From: Deltaproteobacteria bacterium
Lineage (GTDB): Bacteria; Desulfobacterota; Desulfobacteria; Desulfobacterales; JAABPS01
DNA: 8,035 nucleotides
Reading direction: 5' to 3'
NCBI GenBank assembly: GCA_019309685.1
Contig: JAFDFT010000086.1
Coordinates: forward strand, 1-8,035
In this document: positions 5,650 to 8,035 of the stretch, one piece after another
Layout of the letters: each line of letters opens with the position of its first letter
How positions within the stretch are numbered: the first letter of the stretch is position 1
The notes under the pieces: model-generated
Told to the model about the DNA's origin: nothing
Seen by the model: only the letters and a program-made list of their open reading frames with translations
Database searches by the model: none
Translations under genes and position numbers: made by a program

Positions 5650-6384
5650 TTGAAAAATTATAAAGCAGATCTTCACATACATACCTGTCTCTCTCCTTGC
5701 GCTGACTGGGAGATGAGCCCAAAAAGAATTGCTGAAGTGTGCGAACATAAGCATATCGATATCATCGCTATATGTGACCACAATTCTGCTGAAAATGCCG
5801 GTGCAGTCATGCGGGCGGGTAAAGAAAAAGGAATATGTGTCCTTCCTGGAATTGAAATCTGCTCAAAAGAAGAAGTTCATATCCTTACACTCTTTGAAAA
5901 ACTTGACCAGGCAAATATCATGCAGGAATATGTTTACAGCCATTTAAAAGGCGAAAATAACCCCGAACTATTTGGATACCAGGTTGTCGCACTTGAAACA
6001 GATGAGGTCGTTTGCGAGAGTCCGAAGATGCTCATCGGCGCGGCACAAGTTGGCATTCATGATATTATTGATAAAGCTCACACTCTTAAAGGTATATGTA
6101 TTGCCTCTCATGTGGACAGAACAACGTACGGCATTATCGGCCAGCTTGGTTTTATACCTCCGGATCTGCCGCTGGACGCCATAGAAATATCTTCTCAGAT
6201 GACAACGGATGAAGCGAAAGGCAAGATCCAGGGAATTGAAAAGTTGCCGATCATAAAATCTTCAGATGCGCATTCGCCTGAAAGTATCGGGAGAAGTTAT
6301 ACAATTTTTTTAATGATTGCCCCAACTTTTAAAGAACTCAGTCTTGCCATAAAAGGCAGGGACGGACGAAAGGTTTCAGCATAA
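5650..6384 (+). CDS. PHP-domain metallophosphoesterase
   Basis: A 244-residue PHP-family protein, likely a di- or trinuclear metal phosphoesterase acting in the cytoplasm. Metal-binding residues visible in order: His9 and His11 (DLHIHT), Asp19, Asp43 and His44 (CDHNS), Glu69 (PGIE), His77, His154 (ASHVDR), and Asp206 with His208 (SDAHS). The set looks complete, so the enzyme should be active. The start is TTG, chosen because GAGG (5637-5640) lies nine bases upstream and the DLHIHT motif begins five codons in, as in other PHP proteins; no in-frame ATG precedes the motif. It abuts the second HATPase with no spacer, so the two are almost surely translated together. The substrate is unknown; removing a phosphate placed by a partner ATP-binding protein is one possibility, as is nucleotide hydrolysis. 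Known relatives include HisK-type and PolX/PolC PHP domains, but no polymerase parts are present. Confidence 0.9.
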   Translation: MKNYKADLHIHTCLSPCADWEMSPKRIAEVCEHKHIDIIAICDHNSAENAGAVMRAGKEKGICVLPGIEICSKEEVHILTLFEKLDQANIMQEYVYSHLKGENNPELFGYQVVALETDEVVCESPKMLIGAAQVGIHDIIDKAHTLKGICIASHVDRTTYGIIGQLGFIPPDLPLDAIEISSQMTTDEAKGKIQGIEKLPIIKSSDAHSPESIGRSYTIFLMIAPTFKELSLAIKGRDGRKVSA

Positions 6385-6933
6385 ATGAGAGAACTTTCGC
6401 TTCACATACTTGATATCGCGGAAAACGGAATCACTGCCGGTGCCGAATGCGTTCATATTACAGTTGACGAACAAAGAGATAACAATCGAGTAGTGATAAG
6501 TATCACGGATAATGGTCCGGGTATTCCTAAAAAAATGATCGAAACCGTAACAGATCCCTTTGTTACCAGCCGCACCACACGAAGAGTCGGTCTCGGCCTT
6601 TCCCTGCTTGCTGCTGCCGCGAAAAGATGTGACGGAGAGTTCACTATAGATTCAGCTCCCGGAAAAGGAACGACTGTTACCGCTGCGTTTGCTTTTGACC
6701 ATATTGACAGAGCACCTGTGGGAGATATGGCCGCTACCATTACAACGCTGATGGCGGGAAATCCGGATATTGATTTTTTGTATATCCATAAAATTAATAA
6801 AAATGATTTCAGTCTTGACACCGTCGAAATAAAAAGAGAACTTGAAGAGGTTCCTCTAAATGAACCTGCAGTCATCCATCACTTGACTGAACTCATTCGA
6901 AAGGAACTTGAAAAACTTGAGCCCAAAAACTAA
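6385..6933 (+). CDS. GHKL ATP-binding protein with C-terminal extension
   Basis: A 182-residue protein. Residues 1-110 form a histidine-kinase-type ATPase domain: N box with Asp10 and Asn14 in LDIAEN, G1 box DNGPGIP (42-48), F-box-like TDPFVTSR (56-63) and G2 glycines in VGLGLSL (68-74). It lacks a dimerisation/phospho-acceptor helix, so it is not a full sensor kinase. Residues from about 112 onward form an extension of roughly 70 residues rich in charged residues that ends in a helical, Glu/Lys-rich tail; I do not recognise it as a known domain. It differs from the HATPase at 3347 in N-box and lid, so the two are separate families and not duplicates. The ATG directly follows the PHP stop codon (no gap), with AAAGG eleven bases upstream inside the PHP gene. 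The coupling to PHP suggests a shared substrate or complex; the target is unknown. Confidence 0.88.
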   Translation: MRELSLHILDIAENGITAGAECVHITVDEQRDNNRVVISITDNGPGIPKKMIETVTDPFVTSRTTRRVGLGLSLLAAAAKRCDGEFTIDSAPGKGTTVTAAFAFDHIDRAPVGDMAATITTLMAGNPDIDFLYIHKINKNDFSLDTVEIKRELEEVPLNEPAVIHHLTELIRKELEKLEPKN

Positions 6934-6958
6934 GAAATATATGTAAAGGAGAAATAAA

Positions 6959-7327
6959 ATGGCAAAACTATCCATTGATGATCTGAAAAAAATTAAGGAA
7001 AAGACGGCAAAAGATATTTCGCTTCGTTCAGGGCCCTCTAATATTAAAATTACCGTGCATATGGGCACCTGCGGCATTGCTGCCGGCGCTAGAGATGTAA
7101 TGAGTTCTCTGATGGAAGTTCTCGCGGAATCCGGCAGAGATGATATCCGTGTGGTAAATTCCGGGTGTATGGGAATGTGCAGCAGTGAGCCGAATGTAAC
7201 CGTTGAAATTAAAGACCAGGAACCAATTGTCTACCAACTCGTGGACGCGAACAAAATGCGCCAGATTTTCAAACAGCATGTACTTAAAGGTGAAGTACAG
7301 ACGGATTTTGCGCTGGGAAAAATTTAA
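6959..7327 (+). CDS. Thioredoxin-like [2Fe-2S] ferredoxin-domain protein with three cysteines
   Basis: A 122-residue protein related to the [2Fe-2S] thioredoxin-fold domains of NuoE and NuoF. After an amphipathic lysine-rich N-terminal helix (1-22), the core shows MGTCGIAAGA (35-44) and SGCMGMCSSEP (68-78), then a beta-rich C-terminal half. Only three cysteines exist in the whole protein: Cys38, Cys70 and Cys74. The usual four-cysteine pattern (as in the NuoF N-terminus with Cys11, 16, 48, 52) therefore lacks one ligand; His34 or another residue would have to supply it, or the cluster may be different or absent. I recall the same GTCGIAAGA form in homologues, so this is probably a family trait and not damage. 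AAGGAG seven bases before the ATG is a strong start. It follows the second HATPase by 25 bases and could carry electrons between the NADH-linked enzyme and the H-domain protein. Confidence 0.87.
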   Translation: MAKLSIDDLKKIKEKTAKDISLRSGPSNIKITVHMGTCGIAAGARDVMSSLMEVLAESGRDDIRVVNSGCMGMCSSEPNVTVEIKDQEPIVYQLVDANKMRQIFKQHVLKGEVQTDFALGKI

Positions 7328-7440
7328 TAGAAAAATCATCTTTAAAAAGTAAGCTGAAGAGTTTTGAGAGGAAAGGAAAAGAATCGAAGATGTAGAGATC
7401 ATAGCAGGCGATAAAGTACTTCTAAAAGAGGGAGGACATC

Positions 7441-7824
7441 ATGACTGACAATGCAGCCGATGAAAAGTTCATTCAAGAAACCATTCAGAACTATTTTGAC
7501 GGGATGTATCATTCAGATACAAGCAGGCTTGAAAAAGCCTTTCATCCCGACGCCCACCTCATCGGGCATTATAAGGGAAACCTGGCAAATATTCCTCTTC
7601 AAGCCTGGCTCGGCATGATAAAAAAGACGCCCGCGCCGGCTGAAAATGGAGAGGAATACGACATGAAAATCGTGTCAATGGATATTACCGGAAGCGCCGC
7701 TTCTGTCAAAGTGGAAGATCTATACACGGGCCTGAAATTTACCGATTACCTGTCTCTGATGAAAATTGACACCCAGTGGGTAATCGTACATAAGACCTTC
7801 TATCATGAACCTTTACCTGAATAA
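7441..7824 (+). CDS. NTF2-like (putative lumazine-binding/SnoaL-type) protein
   Basis: A 127-residue protein with the pattern of the NTF2-like cone fold: an N-terminal helix pair (about 8-35, FIQETIQNYFDGMYHSD), a HPDAHLIGHYKG turn (35-46), then several beta strands including MKIVSMDITG, AASVKVED, DYLSLMKID and TQWVIVHKTFYHEP. That is the typical layout of stand-alone lumazine-binding-like and SnoaL-like proteins, whose ligands are mostly unknown. No signal peptide or cysteine is present. AGGGAGG just upstream gives a strong start. It follows the [2Fe-2S] gene after 113 bases with no clear terminator between, so it may be part of the same transcript or a separate unit with the next gene. A link with the redox genes is not shown by the sequence. 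Confidence 0.8.
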   Translation: MTDNAADEKFIQETIQNYFDGMYHSDTSRLEKAFHPDAHLIGHYKGNLANIPLQAWLGMIKKTPAPAENGEEYDMKIVSMDITGSAASVKVEDLYTGLKFTDYLSLMKIDTQWVIVHKTFYHEPLPE

Positions 7825-7915
7825 CAGGGCATTGATAGTAACTACCGATTTGACAACAGGACAAATATTTTTCCCTGGACTTTAAAAGAGCAAGAAAGAA
7901 CAAAGAGGAAATAAA

Positions 7916-8035
7916 ATGGATAAGGAGCAGCTAACACAGCTTACAAAAAAATTAGTCTTGAGCTCAGGCGCAATCGCGGCCGGAGTCGCAACCACAGAAA
8001 CGCTTAAAGGCGGACCTCCCTCCACAGACTTGACC
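7916..8035 (+). CDS. Start of a probable QueG-like 4Fe-4S reductase family protein (cut by window edge)
   Basis: Forty codons are visible, open to the right edge, beginning with ATG preceded by AGAGGA at six bases. The segment GAIAAGVATTETLKGGPP (18-35) followed by STDLT resembles the N-terminus of epoxyqueuosine-reductase-like iron-sulfur proteins in anaerobes, where a short helix and the words G(V/I)A...L.GGPP.. precede the catalytic part. None of the cysteine motifs are inside the window, so the call rests on this short similarity from memory. A signal peptide is a possible alternative for the hydrophobic stretch LVLSSGAIAAGVA, but the lysine pair before it is weak and the GGPPSTDL word fits the reductase family better. 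It lies 91 bases after the NTF2-like gene. Confidence 0.5.
   Translation, partial: MDKEQLTQLTKKLVLSSGAIAAGVATTETLKGGPPSTDLT

Noticed and set aside
6453..6875. 140-codon minus-strand frame opposite the second HATPase
   Set aside because: The plus strand carries complete ATPase motifs; the reverse frame is a composition shadow with no start signal or motif.
7028..7402. 124-codon minus-strand frame opposite the [2Fe-2S] gene
   Set aside because: It overlaps a gene with strong Shine-Dalgarno and conserved cysteine motifs, and itself shows none.
7825..7877. CAGGG/CCCTG pair as a terminator, and TTGACA at 7850-7855 as a promoter
   Set aside because: The arms are five bases with a 43-base loop and no T run follows the stem; no -10 box lies 16 to 18 bases after the TTGACA.
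1..8035. CRISPR array, tRNA, rRNA or insertion sequence
   Set aside because: No regularly spaced repeats, no cloverleaf-like segment, and no transposase reading frame or paired terminal repeats were seen.

Overview
The window looks like an anaerobe's hydrogenase/NADH electron-transfer locus with a set of accessory and putative signalling genes. No catalytic [FeFe]-hydrogenase or formate dehydrogenase large subunit lies inside the window. Moderate-to-low GC, strong Shine-Dalgarno sequences, NuoE/NuoF-type flavoprotein subunits and a ferredoxin/H-domain protein fit an anaerobic bacterium. A short GC-rich intergenic element resembles sequences I associate from memory with Desulfobacterales (sulfate-reducing Desulfobacterota), but a clostridial source cannot be excluded by eye.

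Left half, minus strand (read from right to left): a NuoE-like [2Fe-2S] subunit (2486-1992), a 357-base gap holding the GC-rich element, a small DRTGG-domain protein (1634-1281), and a NuoF/HydB-like flavoprotein (1254 to the left edge, 418 codons, unfinished). NuoE plus NuoF with an N-terminal thioredoxin-like [2Fe-2S] domain are the diaphorase part of electron-bifurcating hydrogenases (HydABC) and NADH-linked formate dehydrogenases. The catalytic subunit would be expected just beyond position 1.

Centre (2487-2915): a 429-base divergent control region. It has a near-consensus promoter pointing right (TTGACA, 17 bases, TATACA), a candidate promoter pointing left, and a strong two-part hairpin at the expected start of the nuoE leader.

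Right half, plus strand: DRTGG protein (2916), RsbW-like HATPase (3347), ferredoxin/H-domain/4Fe-4S protein related to putative sensory [FeFe]-hydrogenases (3781), a diverged third DRTGG protein (5240), PHP-domain metallophosphoesterase (5650, TTG start), a second HATPase with its own C-terminal extension (6385), a three-cysteine thioredoxin-like [2Fe-2S] protein (6959), an NTF2-like protein (7441), and the first 40 codons of a probable QueG-like iron-sulfur protein (7916 to the right edge).

Working model (inference): the plus-strand genes sense redox state or H2 through the H-domain protein and transmit it through ATP-binding, DRTGG and PHP proteins to control or assemble the NADH-linked enzyme on the minus strand. 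Three DRTGG copies, two HATPases and an H-domain protein with altered active-site surroundings make this an accessory system whose mechanism, as far as I know, has not been worked out.
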